From a virus, in the IMG/VR virus record IMGVR_UViG_3300008266_000512, positions 1-23,368 of that record: 23,368 bases of DNA. One strand, given 5' to 3'. Made by a program: the position numbers and the translations under genes. The notes beneath the pieces were generated by a model that saw only the letters and a list, made by a program, of their open reading frames with translations, did no database searches and was not told the DNA's origin. Shown here in pieces: positions 14,023 through 21,607 of this stretch; the stretch's first letter is position 1; each line of letters opens with the position of its first letter.

Positions 14023-14541
14023 TTAAGCTTCATTTGTACTTATTTTACCCTTTGCTGTAAGTTGTATTTTTCTTACGTTAACAGGCTGAGCTACTTTCCA
14101 TTTTGTTCTTCTTGCTTTATGCAATCTTGATTTAAGTATGCGAGTAACATTCATCGCGTTACTCTGATTGCCTCCTAATACGTGATAACATTCATCATCT
14201 TCACCTACGTAAATACCTACATGACCACCACCATCTCTTTTAAAAGTAAGAATATCGCCAAGCATAGGTTCTGTTACTTGCGTACCAAAATTTGCCCAGT
14301 TCAGTGCCCATAATGGTTGTGATGGATATTCAAGGTTAGCCATTTTAGCAGCATATGCCATTGCAAGACCACACCATGGAATCTCATCTGCATTATAAAA
14401 TTTTTGAAGACCAAGTACTTGAGCCCATCTTAAAATTTCAGGATTATGCTCTTTACCAACAATCTCTTTTGTACCCATCATCTTTACTGCTTCAACAAGG
14501 ATTCTGGGAGCCCTTTCTAATTTTAAAAATTCATAAGCCAT
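14023..14541 (-). CDS. Endolysin, NlpC/P60-type peptidase (TIGR02594-like, 172 aa)
   Basis: The protein has the order typical of this cysteine-peptidase family: WCGLAMAY with catalytic C57, a GDILTFKRDGGGHVGIYVGE segment with H107, and VLGGNQSNAMNV near 121-132. It would cut peptide bonds in peptidoglycan at the end of infection. It has no signal peptide, so it needs the holin made two genes upstream to reach the cell wall. Its start overlaps the spanin-like gene by 11 bases. The C-terminal ~30 residues (VNVRKIQLTAKGKISTNEA) extend past the catalytic core and may help binding. An NlpC/P60 hydrolase used on the virion would be the alternative. Confidence 0.82.
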   Translation of the reverse strand: MAYEFLKLERAPRILVEAVKMMGTKEIVGKEHNPEILRWAQVLGLQKFYNADEIPWCGLAMAYAAKMANLEYPSQPLWALNWANFGTQVTEPMLGDILTFKRDGGGHVGIYVGEDDECYHVLGGNQSNAMNVTRILKSRLHKARRTKWKVAQPVNVRKIQLTAKGKISTNEA

Positions 14542-15064
14542 AATGCTTCAATATACTTCTAATTAATATTAATATAACGCATATAATAGATGCTAAAATA
14601 ACCCATACCCATGGTTGACGATTCTCTATGCGTGTAATAACTCTTTCTGTTTTATTTTCTTGACGATTTGCTTTTATATATGCTTTAAGCTGTTTACCTA
14701 AAGAATCATTCTGAAGCTTCATCATTTTTTCAAGATGTTTGTAATAATCTTCCAATGCTAATCTTTCTTGACGCGACATTCCTGGAGCTATCACATTATT
14801 AATAGTTTGAAAGCTACTATCTTTCTTTAAGATCTCTTTATAGGTATTTGTTACTGTATCAAATACAACTTCTTTTGTATAGCTATACTGCCATACAGTA
14901 TCAGGTTTGATTACTGCACCTTTTCTTTTGGCTATATCAATATGCTTCTGTGCCTTAGATAAGTGGTGCTCAATAGAACAAGAGTTAAGCAACACAATTA
15001 AGATTGCTGTACCTATGATCCAGGAGATTATTGCTATTATTACTTTTTCCCAATTAAGCTTCAT
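14531..15064 (-). CDS. Spanin-like lipoprotein with C-terminal membrane segment (177 aa)
   Basis: The N-terminus has a basic start, a hydrophobic stretch (about 8-26) and a lipobox LLNSC with C29, as in a lipoprotein signal peptide. Residues 98-148 are a charged coiled coil (KHLEKMMKLQNDSLGKQLKA). Residues 151-169 (PWVWVILASIICVILILIR) form a strong second membrane segment near the end. A lipidated N-terminus plus a C-terminal membrane helix is the layout of unimolecular spanins such as phage T1 gp11, which bridge inner and outer membranes and fuse them at lysis. It sits between holin and endolysin, overlapping both, which supports a lysis role. If C29 is not lipidated, the first segment would be a plain membrane anchor. 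Confidence 0.68.
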   Translation of the reverse strand: MKLNWEKVIIAIISWIIGTAILIVLLNSCSIEHHLSKAQKHIDIAKRKGAVIKPDTVWQYSYTKEVVFDTVTNTYKEILKKDSSFQTINNVIAPGMSRQERLALEDYYKHLEKMMKLQNDSLGKQLKAYIKANRQENKTERVITRIENRQPWVWVILASIICVILILIRSILKHYGL

Positions 15065-15498
15065 GGTTGCATGTCATCTTTTACTTTCTTGATATTTCTC
15101 AAGTTATCGTAAAGCTTACCTATGAATGAATATCCTTTTACTTTCTCAAATGACTCATCCATTGACTTAACTTCAATAACTATGAGCCCTAAAGATACAA
15201 GTTTTGTGGATACAAAATCAATATCAATAAAAAGCTTAGTAAGTTCATTTACTATATAGTAATCAGCAACAAATAGAAGCAGCACTATTCCAACATATGA
15301 TCTTATCTTTGGTACTAGTCCCTTGCGGCACTTTTTAGAATCACAAACTTCACCTAATGACTTAGCTTTCCAAATACCAAATGCTGTATCAACTAAAGTA
15401 GCTAGACCCACTAGAAATACCATTACATATATTGGAGCAAAGAATACAATCACTGGTAGTATTAATGATCCGTATACTTTAATAAGAGTTGCTTTCAT
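15061..15498 (-). CDS. Holin, Phage_holin_4 / toxin-secretion type (145 aa)
   Basis: The protein has hydrophobic segments near residues 10-36 (LILPVIVFFAPIYVMVFLVG), 68-85 (YVGIVLLLFVADYYIVNE) and 95-108. A polar loop (KSLGEVCDSKKCRKGLVPKI) lies between the first and second. The loop with a K/R-rich start after the first hairpin and the charged C-terminal tail (YDNLRNIKKVKDDMQP) fit the Phage_holin_4 family. It would form the inner-membrane holes that trigger lysis. It is first in the holin, spanin, endolysin cassette and shares four bases (ATGA) with the spanin-like gene. A promoter-like sequence lies just upstream. Confidence 0.82.
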   Translation of the reverse strand: MKATLIKVYGSLILPVIVFFAPIYVMVFLVGLATLVDTAFGIWKAKSLGEVCDSKKCRKGLVPKIRSYVGIVLLLFVADYYIVNELTKLFIDIDFVSTKLVSLGLIVIEVKSMDESFEKVKGYSFIGKLYDNLRNIKKVKDDMQP

Positions 15499-15520
15499 TG
15501 TCTATTAATTATAAAAAATA

Positions 15521-15550
15521 CGTATATATACTTAATATACAAAAAAAAGT
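15521..15550 (-). promoter_or_regulatory. Candidate promoter for the lysis cassette
   Basis: The minus strand reads AACTTTTTTTTG, then GTATATTAAGTATATATACG, ending about 20 bases before the holin ATG. It aligns closely with the element at 21280-21304 (AACTTTTTTG then GTATATTATATATGTACG). No terminator hairpin separates it from the adhesin gene before it, so read-through plus a local promoter is likely. Confidence 0.5.
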
Positions 15551-15553
15551 TGA

Positions 15554-17185
15554 TTAATCTATTCTTTTATATCTCATTATTGAACCTTTCCAAGTGCGTG
15601 ATGTACGCCCTGCTCCTGCTGTAACGTTTGCAAACTGATATTTACAAGTTGCATTTGCTGATGCTATAAAATTGAAATAGATCTTGGAAGTCATTAAAAA
15701 ATCTATATCTGTAGCCACAAGGTTATACGTTGTCTGAGTTGATATGCTACCACCAGCAACCGTTGAAAGCGTTTTCATTGCCGTTGTATCGGATGCAAGT
15801 GATAACCCATAACCTTTCATCGTTCCTGCACTCACAGCAATAGCCATTTTGTAGTCACCCGTTGCGTTGTTTCCTGACCAGCATACATTCATTTCAATCA
15901 TATAGTGACCTCCTGCCACAACAGAGAATTGGAGTTCTGTATCGTCTTGAAAAGTAGCGTTATTCGTCACATCTTGGTTTGCACTCTTTACGATTGTTGT
16001 CCATCCTGCTGGGTCTGGTGCTGTAACAGTCCAAGTTCTATTAGCAGATAAATCTTGTGTAGTACCATTAATAGTAATGTTTCTAGTTAGTGGTACATAA
16101 GTAGAAGCTGCTAAAGCAGAAGTCAGATATGGGGCTAATGCTGCAGATGTAATGTATCCTGAAGGGTTTGTTAAAGGATAATAAGTAGCTGCTGCTGTAG
16201 CTGCAGTAAGATATCCAGCAAGAGCTGAAATATCAATATATCCTGCAGGGTTAGTAAGTGGGTAATAAGTAGCTGCGGCAGATGCTGTTGTAAGATATGA
16301 CGCTAAACTTGCTACTGTAGCTATCAAAGACGTATCTACAGAAAGAACATTAGGAGTAAGTTCCTGAAGCCCATATCCTGCTGCTACAACTTGGGCAGCA
16401 TTAAACTGAACATAGTTGATAGCTGTTACACCTACAGTAATTGCTCCTGTAGTATTTAGGATAAAACCATATCCTCCATAAGTTGCCCCTACTTGTATAA
16501 AAGTAAAGTCACCATTCTGTAATTCACCTGTAGGAGAGTTATCTGCATCTGTAGCTCTAGTTAATATCCAAGGAGTAGATGCTGATCCCGCATCTGTTAC
16601 TGAGTAAATACCATTCTCAAGACCTGCTGTTTGCTGCCACACTAGCACTCTATCTCCAACTGATAAAGTATGAGTATCTATTACTAATGCTATGTTTATA
16701 GTAGAAGTCAATGTAGCACCAACTCCTGATACACCATTCAGATATGTTGCTGACAGGTTTCCTGTGGTAGCAACGTGACAAGGAGCATGGAAGTTAATGC
16801 CTCCTGATAAGTTATCTACATATTGCTTTGTTGCTGCGTGTAAAGCTGTAGTAGGGTCAGCATTTAATGTAAGGTACCCAGTCATTGACCCACCTGCAAT
16901 TGGCACATACGTAGCAGCTGCAGTTGCAGAAGTTAAATAAGGAGCTAGTGCAGTTATATCTATATATCCAGCAGGATTTGATGATAAAGGATAAAAGAGT
17001 AATGCGTAAGTTGAAGAACCATTAGTCCATACTACAACTGGATTGGGATAAGTACCTGATAGATCCCCACCTGCAGGGCCAGATGGAGGTCCCCCTGTTG
17101 TTAGTGTTTTAGGTTTACCGTCTATACCTATTACTGTAACTCCAGGTATGCCAAATATATTGCCATTGTTATCAAGTAGTTCCAT
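15554..17185 (-). CDS. Long tail-fibre / adhesin protein with internal repeats (543 aa)
   Basis: The N-terminal part carries GGPPSGPAGGDLSGTYPNPV (31-50), including the GDLSGTYPNP motif common in phage fibres, and LHAATKQYVDNLSGGI (115-130), also typical of fibre shafts. Residues 135-270 form a beta-rich domain with SVGDRVLVWQQTAGLENGIY and TRATDADNSPTGELQNGDF, known from many fibre proteins. Repeats of about 28 residues (GYIDISALAGYLTAATAAAT type) occur once at 73-100 and three times in a row at 286-369. The C-terminal domain (393-543) is a separate beta-rich unit and the likely receptor-binding tip. It is the last and largest gene of the adhesion block and overlaps the upstream gene by 14 bases. 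Confidence 0.82.
   Translation of the reverse strand: MELLDNNGNIFGIPGVTVIGIDGKPKTLTTGGPPSGPAGGDLSGTYPNPVVVWTNGSSTYALLFYPLSSNPAGYIDITALAPYLTSATAAATYVPIAGGSMTGYLTLNADPTTALHAATKQYVDNLSGGINFHAPCHVATTGNLSATYLNGVSGVGATLTSTINIALVIDTHTLSVGDRVLVWQQTAGLENGIYSVTDAGSASTPWILTRATDADNSPTGELQNGDFTFIQVGATYGGYGFILNTTGAITVGVTAINYVQFNAAQVVAAGYGLQELTPNVLSVDTSLIATVASLASYLTTASAAATYYPLTNPAGYIDISALAGYLTAATAAATYYPLTNPSGYITSAALAPYLTSALAASTYVPLTRNITINGTTQDLSANRTWTVTAPDPAGWTTIVKSANQDVTNNATFQDDTELQFSVVAGGHYMIEMNVCWSGNNATGDYKMAIAVSAGTMKGYGLSLASDTTAMKTLSTVAGGSISTQTTYNLVATDIDFLMTSKIYFNFIASANATCKYQFANVTAGAGRTSRTWKGSIMRYKRID
16079..16330 (-). repeat. Three tandem ~28-codon repeats in the fibre gene
   Basis: Three adjacent repeats encode variants of S-L/I-x-x-x-x-x-L-A-x-Y-L-T-x-A-x-A-A-x-T-Y-x-P-L-T (protein residues about 286-369), with a fourth copy near 16886-16969. 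Unit length is about 84-87 bases. They probably form fibre shaft segments and could expand or shrink by recombination. Confidence 0.7.
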
Positions 17186-17480
17186 ATAAGAAGTAAGTTA
17201 ATTCATATGTAGTACCTGAAACTGATGATGTAAATGTGATATAATCACCTGGATTAAGAATATAACTTCTTTCATCGATTAATGTATCTCCTGCAGATAA
17301 ATTAACAGAATAAATTACTACAGTCTTATTAGTGGCTTTGCTATACTTAGATACAGTAAATGTATATGCTATAGAGTTGTTTACAGTAAATACCAAGAGT
17401 TTAATAGTAGAATTAGATGGTGCAGTAAGTACATTTGTACCAGATGTACTAATTACCCCTTGCAATGGTTTCTCTAGCAT
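17172..17480 (-). CDS. Small beta-rich adhesion-associated protein (102 aa)
   Basis: This 102-residue protein is dominated by alternating beta pattern and Ser/Thr (IKLLVFTVNNSIAYTFTVSK, then NPGDYITFTSSVSGTTYEL). It has no Cys, signal peptide or membrane segment. This is the composition of small tail-tip or fibre-associated domains. It ends 14 bases inside the start of the long fibre gene, so the two are translated together and may form one complex. An accessory subunit or fibre chaperone is possible. Confidence 0.65.
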   Translation of the reverse strand: MLEKPLQGVISTSGTNVLTAPSNSTIKLLVFTVNNSIAYTFTVSKYSKATNKTVVIYSVNLSAGDTLIDERSYILNPGDYITFTSSVSGTTYELTYFLYGTT

Positions 17481-17489
17481 ATCTAACAG

Positions 17490-18053
17490 TTATTTAAGTT
17501 TTTCAAGGGTAAGAATATTACTAACCATTTTGTTTGTAACTAGTGCAGTTGAGAAATAGCCATTTATAAATAATGTATTATTTACAGTAGTATCGAATGT
17601 AGTACCTATACTAAAAGATGTACCTGATTGTGATGGTGATGTACCTACACTAATATTCATGGAACTAAATAATATAGTTCCCATTATCCCAGCCACACCT
17701 GCTACTCCTGTAGTTTTAACAGTAAATGTACACTCAAGTTGAAAAGCATTACCGTTATTAGATGCAGGGGATGGATAGCTAAGTTGTGCAAAAGACTGTG
17801 TTGATAATCCTATATCAAACTTGATGTTCTGTCCTGCTACATTGCTTACATCAGCTATACCACCCATTATAAATCTATACGTACTTCCTACCTGTAATGT
17901 ATCTTTAAGTATTGTAAGACTACCAATTCCAGATCCAATCCCAGTTGCAATTAATGATGTAGGGAGTAGTCCAGTAATAATATTACTTTCTTTTGTTTGT
18001 ACGTACACTAAATTACTAGATAACGCACCAGATATTGAAATTTGTGTACTCAT
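17490..18053 (-). CDS. Beta-rich probable tail-tip / receptor-binding protein (187 aa)
   Basis: The protein is rich in Ser, Thr, Gly, Asn and Ile, with strand-like segments throughout (GSTYRFIMGGIADVSNVAGQ, then FQLECTFTVKTTGVAGVAG). The pattern fits a jelly-roll or related all-beta fold like fibre head domains. The start is ten bases after the stop of the 417-aa gene. No catalytic motif is seen. It is probably a stand-alone adhesin module or tip subunit. Confidence 0.62.
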   Translation of the reverse strand: MSTQISISGALSSNLVYVQTKESNIITGLLPTSLIATGIGSGIGSLTILKDTLQVGSTYRFIMGGIADVSNVAGQNIKFDIGLSTQSFAQLSYPSPASNNGNAFQLECTFTVKTTGVAGVAGIMGTILFSSMNISVGTSPSQSGTSFSIGTTFDTTVNNTLFINGYFSTALVTNKMVSNILTLEKLK

Positions 18054-18063
18054 TGTTTAATTT

Positions 18064-19317
18064 TTATCTGCTTATTTCTTCCCAATCTATTGAAACATAT
18101 GCTCCTAAAACTCCTCCTATTGTATCTATTGCCATTTCAATTACTAGCTCATAAGGAGTTGACGTAAAACTATTTCTTTCTAGTTGAGTAGTAAATACTG
18201 CTTCTTTTAATATATTGATGCTAGGAGATGCTTGATTAGATGAATTAACATATCCTTGTGCTAATACTCTACCTCCTGTAGAAGATGTTCCCGTAAGATT
18301 GTACTCTACAGCAGAATCTACACCAGTGGTTAACCATGATCCTCCTGCTACAGTAGCATTTTGTACAATTCTCCAAGCATAATTTTTACCATTACCCAAT
18401 CCTAATATAGATGCAGCAGTAATAATAACTACGGCATCTAAGGCAGTAGTTTTTAATCTAAGAGCACTAATTGGATAATAAGTTCCTGCTGCTGCAAAAG
18501 TTATTGGTGCTGTAATTGGAGTACCTATTGCTTGTTGCGCTCCTCTAAGTTCATACCCTCCTTCAGATATAACACTAGAACATACTTGTTTTAATGTACT
18601 TGGACTAGTTGTTGTGCCTAGATTTGAAATCTCATATCTAAGCGGTAATGAAGCTGTAGTAATATAAGTAGAGGTAATATAATTAGCATGATTAAATCTA
18701 TGACAAAGTACAAAGTTACCCTCTATAACAAAGCCTAATCGTACAGTACCTTCGCCTAGCCACTCAATATCCATAAATAGAATCTGAGCTTTAGTTATGT
18801 CTAATGTAATTCCTGATGGACCATTACCATCTAAAGTATCTACATTCCAAGCAGCTTGATTTACAATACTTTCAGTTACTAATCCAGTTACTGAGCTTCT
18901 TTCTACAAAACTTAAAGTACTGTTGTTTAATTCAACGTATATACCATTTTGTGTACCAAAATAACCTACTCTTTGTCTAAGATTATTTTGTGCAGGAGCC
19001 ATCACAAATGTATTCAGTACAAGTAATGATTTACCTGGTTGGTATGAAAATACTTTAGTTGTTTCTCTTACTACTCTACTTCCGATAGAAGTATCTACAT
19101 TCATATTTACTAATCCTTCATTAGGACTAAATACTGCTGTACCTCCACCAGTTGCAGCTGTAGCCCAAAGACCATTGTCTTTGTATCTATGAGAAGAATC
19201 AAATAATGTTAATGGTGTAGATACTCTTAACCTGCCAAATGCATCTGCAAGCATAGGTAGGTTAGTGAGTATATTGGAATTACTTGATCCAGATGAGGAT
19301 GTAATAATTGTACCCAT
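18064..19317 (-). CDS. AFGRLR-type phage fibre protein (417 aa)
   Basis: After a short Ser-rich start, residues 24-34 read ADAFGRLRVST, followed by TLFDSSHRYKDNGLW. Further landmarks are YQPGKSLLVLNTFV, RQRVGYFGTQNGIYVE, NQAAWNVDTLDG and DIEWLGEGTVRLGFVI. This order, including AFGRLR, the GYF-x-x-NG element and the WLG-x-G-x-VR-x-GF element, matches a family of structural proteins I recall from diverse marine and other tailed phages, usually described as fibre or virion proteins of unknown role. It is all-beta in character. It shares one base with the stop of the upstream gene. Confidence 0.7.
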   Translation of the reverse strand: MGTIITSSSGSSNSNILTNLPMLADAFGRLRVSTPLTLFDSSHRYKDNGLWATAATGGGTAVFSPNEGLVNMNVDTSIGSRVVRETTKVFSYQPGKSLLVLNTFVMAPAQNNLRQRVGYFGTQNGIYVELNNSTLSFVERSSVTGLVTESIVNQAAWNVDTLDGNGPSGITLDITKAQILFMDIEWLGEGTVRLGFVIEGNFVLCHRFNHANYITSTYITTASLPLRYEISNLGTTTSPSTLKQVCSSVISEGGYELRGAQQAIGTPITAPITFAAAGTYYPISALRLKTTALDAVVIITAASILGLGNGKNYAWRIVQNATVAGGSWLTTGVDSAVEYNLTGTSSTGGRVLAQGYVNSSNQASPSINILKEAVFTTQLERNSFTSTPYELVIEMAIDTIGGVLGAYVSIDWEEISR

Positions 19318-19670
19318 TAGTCTATTATATAAGAAACTAATAATTCTGTTCCTGTACCATTTGCTGTTAATGTACCTGCTGCAAAATAGTTGTTTAGTAC
19401 ACCAGCATCAAAGTTTACTATTTCACCTGGCTTGATTGTTGCACCCATAACTGTACCATTTCCAGTACCAACATTAGCTACAGAAAAGCTGTACACTTTA
19501 ACTGGATTTGAATAGCCACCTGTTACTCTTACAATACCTGGAGTTCTAACTTGACCTGTAGTTGTACCTGTTAACGCATTTGCAATAGCCTGCAGGCCTA
19601 GCAACATTTTTAACTGCCAAGGAAAGTTCTTTGATTGATTACCCTGATCTCTTAAATTACCTATTGACAT
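19317..19670 (-). CDS. Small fibre-associated protein with NLRDQGNQ start (117 aa)
   Basis: The N-terminus MSIGNLRDQGNQSKNFPWQL resembles the start NLKDxGNxxxNFPxQ recalled from small phage proteins near fibre genes. The second half is Gly/Thr/Val-rich beta sequence (SVANVGTGNGTVMGATIKPG, then EIVNFDAGVLNN). Short helix followed by a beta domain suggests an adaptor attaching a tip to the tail. Its stop shares one base with the start of the 417-aa gene. The exact role is unknown. Confidence 0.65.
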   Translation of the reverse strand: MSIGNLRDQGNQSKNFPWQLKMLLGLQAIANALTGTTTGQVRTPGIVRVTGGYSNPVKVYSFSVANVGTGNGTVMGATIKPGEIVNFDAGVLNNYFAAGTLTANGTGTELLVSYIID

Positions 19671-19704
19671 ATCTATTTGTTTTTAGCTAATTAGTCGTTA
19701 TTAT

Positions 19705-20547
19705 TTATCCTATAAACCAATTATTACCATCTGAAAATACAGGTACTATATTAGTACCACCACCTGTAGCAATAACACCAAAGTTACCTAATGCAGGAAC
19801 AGTAGAATCACTAATAATAGCTGTTGCTCCAGGAAACCCTGGACTTGGAAGCACATTTAATACTACTACTGGATGTGCTATAAAACCCTCGTTTAAGGCA
19901 AAGTTCCAACTATTAACTATTCCAAGTATTGCAACATTACCAGAAATACCACTTGCACTACTACCCCCACGAATATATACATCAGGTCCTGCTATTCCTG
20001 TACGTGGTGTATAACCAGCTTCAATAGTTACATAACCTCCTTCTCCATTAATGCCAGAAACACTGGTACCACCAATACCTGCTGTAATTACAATATCTCC
20101 TCCATCACCTGCATTAGCTGCATTACCATCTGAACCGTTTCCTGCAGAAAGCCTTATATCTCCACCTTCAAATTCTTGGTCAAAAGTACCTTGATCACCT
20201 TCAAGTCTAATATCATCTCCTGATTGAAGAATAATATCATCTCCAGCTAGTGTTCTGATATATAAGTCAGAGTTTGGACTTGATGTCTGTATTACTGCCG
20301 CACCTGCATCAAATGTTAATTCTGCAACGCCACCAGCATCAGCTAGTACAACTTCTCTATCGCCAGCAACTAGTCTATCAGTAGCTAAATTAGTTGCTAA
20401 GTCTTCTACAGTAATAGCACCATCTGAATAACCCCCATCATAGTTATCATCCTTAATACCTACAATGATTAGATCTTTATTAGCAAGTTGCTTTCTAAGT
20501 CGTTTTCCTGCAATAATTGCCCTTAGATTTGATATATTATTCCACAT
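19705..20547 (-). CDS. Tail-fibre protein with MWNNISN anchor and Gly-rich repeats (280 aa)
   Basis: The first ~54 residues (MWNNISNLRAIIAGKRLRKQ and on to YDGGYSDGAITVEDL) match the start of the 180-aa protein at 20705-21247 at about half of positions, defining a shared N-terminal module. Residues about 95-200 carry repeats such as GDDIILQSGDDIRLEG and GGDIRLSAGNGSDG, a Gly/Asp-rich pattern typical of beta-solenoid or triple-beta shafts. The end (NFGVIATGGGTNIVPVFSDG then NNWFIG) is a beta tip. The design, conserved anchor plus different shaft and tip, is that of an exchangeable fibre. Confidence 0.75.
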   Translation of the reverse strand: MWNNISNLRAIIAGKRLRKQLANKDLIIVGIKDDNYDGGYSDGAITVEDLATNLATDRLVAGDREVVLADAGGVAELTFDAGAAVIQTSSPNSDLYIRTLAGDDIILQSGDDIRLEGDQGTFDQEFEGGDIRLSAGNGSDGNAANAGDGGDIVITAGIGGTSVSGINGEGGYVTIEAGYTPRTGIAGPDVYIRGGSSASGISGNVAILGIVNSWNFALNEGFIAHPVVVLNVLPSPGFPGATAIISDSTVPALGNFGVIATGGGTNIVPVFSDGNNWFIG

Positions 20548-20552
20548 GATCT

Positions 20553-20702
20553 TTATTTATTTGCGTGCTCAGCTTCTAATTGAGCCCAGGTTTTACCTGT
20601 TCCATTAACTAATACTACTGGTTTTTCAACCTTAGCTTTTTTAGTAGATGTCTTTTTTACTTTAACTTCTACTACTTCTTCTGTTTTCTTTTTAGTTGCC
20701 AT
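20553..20702 (-). CDS. Small Lys-rich protein between two fibre genes (49 aa)
   Basis: Hand translation from the ATG at 20702 gives 49 residues: a Lys/Val/Glu-rich N-terminal half (MATKKKTEEVVEVKVKKTST) and a C-terminal KTWAQLEAEHANK that can form a helix. It lies two bases after the stop of the 180-aa gene and five bases before the start of the 280-aa gene. Its composition is like the basic microproteins at 1-1607. It might be a linker or chaperone-like factor, but no function is supported. Confidence 0.6.
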   Translation of the reverse strand: MATKKKTEEVVEVKVKKTSTKKAKVEKPVVLVNGTGKTWAQLEAEHANK

Positions 20703-20704
20703 AA

Positions 20705-21247
20705 TTAAATTGTGTAAAGTTCATAATAAACATATAACGCGCCTTCCCAGTTATTTGTATCTGCGGCCAAAGGATTAGCATTATACAAGCTAAATCCTAC
20801 TCCATTAGGATCCAATCCTGTTGAAACAAGATAAGGAATTGCATTGTCATCAGCAGCTTGAGAATAGTATACAGAATACTGTAGATATACATTATCTCTG
20901 TTGCCAACAGTTAAATCGAGCTCAGGATTATCAATGTAAAACACATAAGGTGCACCAAAGTTTTCAACTGGTCCACCACCTACATTTGTATTAATGATAT
21001 CAATAATTCCCTTAGTAGTATTCACTGTAACAGTAAAAGGAAAAACACTAATATCTAATTCATAATGTGCAGTATTCTGTACATCCGCAGCATTTACAAG
21101 ATCTTTTGGTTTAATAGCAGCATCTCTATAATTACCATCGTAGCTTTCATCACGTGCACCTAATGGTAATAGATCAAGATCATTAAGCTTGGTACGCACC
21201 ATTCTATTAGCAATAATGGCTGCGAAGTTTGAAATATTATTCCACAT
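20705..21247 (-). CDS. Fibre-type protein with MWNNISN anchor (180 aa)
   Basis: The N-terminal ~54 residues (MWNNISNFAAIIANRMVRTK, then LDLLPLGARDESYDGNYRD) are shared with the 280-aa protein downstream. The remaining ~125 residues are an unrelated beta-rich domain with Asp, Asn and Tyr (FYIDNPELDLTVGNRDNVYL, then QYSVYYSQAADDNAIPYL). The common N-terminus probably binds the same tail site, and the C-terminal domain gives specificity. It is the first gene after a terminator and a promoter-like element, so it starts the adhesion transcript. Confidence 0.72.
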   Translation of the reverse strand: MWNNISNFAAIIANRMVRTKLNDLDLLPLGARDESYDGNYRDAAIKPKDLVNAADVQNTAHYELDISVFPFTVTVNTTKGIIDIINTNVGGGPVENFGAPYVFYIDNPELDLTVGNRDNVYLQYSVYYSQAADDNAIPYLVSTGLDPNGVGFSLYNANPLAADTNNWEGALYVYYELYTI

Positions 21248-21279
21248 TGTTTTAAGTTTTTAATGTTATAAAAATAAAC

Positions 21280-21304
21280 GTACATATATAATATACAAAA
21301 AAGT
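21280..21304 (-). promoter_or_regulatory. Candidate promoter for the adhesion block
   Basis: The minus strand reads CTTTTTTGTATATTATATAT then GTACG. It lies immediately downstream of a terminator and about 35-55 bases before the ATG at 21247. The core GTATATTA with a following TATATA/ACG recurs at 15521-15550 and 1623-1648. Confidence 0.5.
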
Positions 21305-21309
21305 TATTG

Positions 21310-21343
21310 AAAAACAAAATCCCCAGGAAAATATCCTAGGGAT
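21310..21343 (-). terminator. Rho-independent terminator after the accessory block
   Basis: The arms ATCCCCAGGA (21319-21328) and TCCTAGGGAT (21334-21343) pair with one mismatch around a five-base loop. On the minus strand the stem is followed by TTTGTTTTTC. It lies 26 bases after the stop of the 78-aa gene and ends the accessory transcript. Confidence 0.75.
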
Positions 21344-21369
21344 GTCTTACCTAATATCAGTTTTACAAT

Positions 21370-21606
21370 TTATGGTTTATAAGTTATCAGTTTTACAACT
21401 GACATCTGCGCATTGATGAGTTCGCCAATAGCATGATCAAAAAGCAGACTCTTCACTGGCGATCTTTCTTCTTCATAATTCTTTTTTACTCGCTCTGCAA
21501 GTTCAGCAAAGATAATCTTTACTTGCTCTACATCTGTTGGATTCTCTATTGTGGTATCAATGTTAAATAGGTCCTCTCCAAATGGTTTCATTTTTACTTC
21601 TTTCAT
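21370..21606 (-). CDS. Small two-helix protein, possible Acb2-like anti-CBASS factor (78 aa)
   Basis: Residues about 25-45 (DVEQVKIIFAELAERVKKNY) and 50-75 (SPVKSLLFDHAIGELINAQM then SVVKLIT) predict two amphipathic helices joined by a short loop. This two-helix layout, the final A-I-x-x-L-x-x-A-x-x-x-V-x-x-I pattern and the length are like the Acb2/Tad1-hairpin family, phage proteins that sequester cyclic nucleotides to block CBASS immunity. The similarity is in pattern only, and I cannot confirm it without a profile search. It follows a PGDYG-type gene. The start has an AACCAACA leader. Other small helical phage proteins remain possible. Confidence 0.45.
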   Translation of the reverse strand: MKEVKMKPFGEDLFNIDTTIENPTDVEQVKIIFAELAERVKKNYEEERSPVKSLLFDHAIGELINAQMSVVKLITYKP

Positions 21607-21607
21607 A

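Noticed and set aside
16079-16330. CRISPR-like array suggested by regularly spaced repeats
   Set aside because: The repeats are in frame, encode fibre shaft segments, vary in sequence and are contiguous with no unique spacers.
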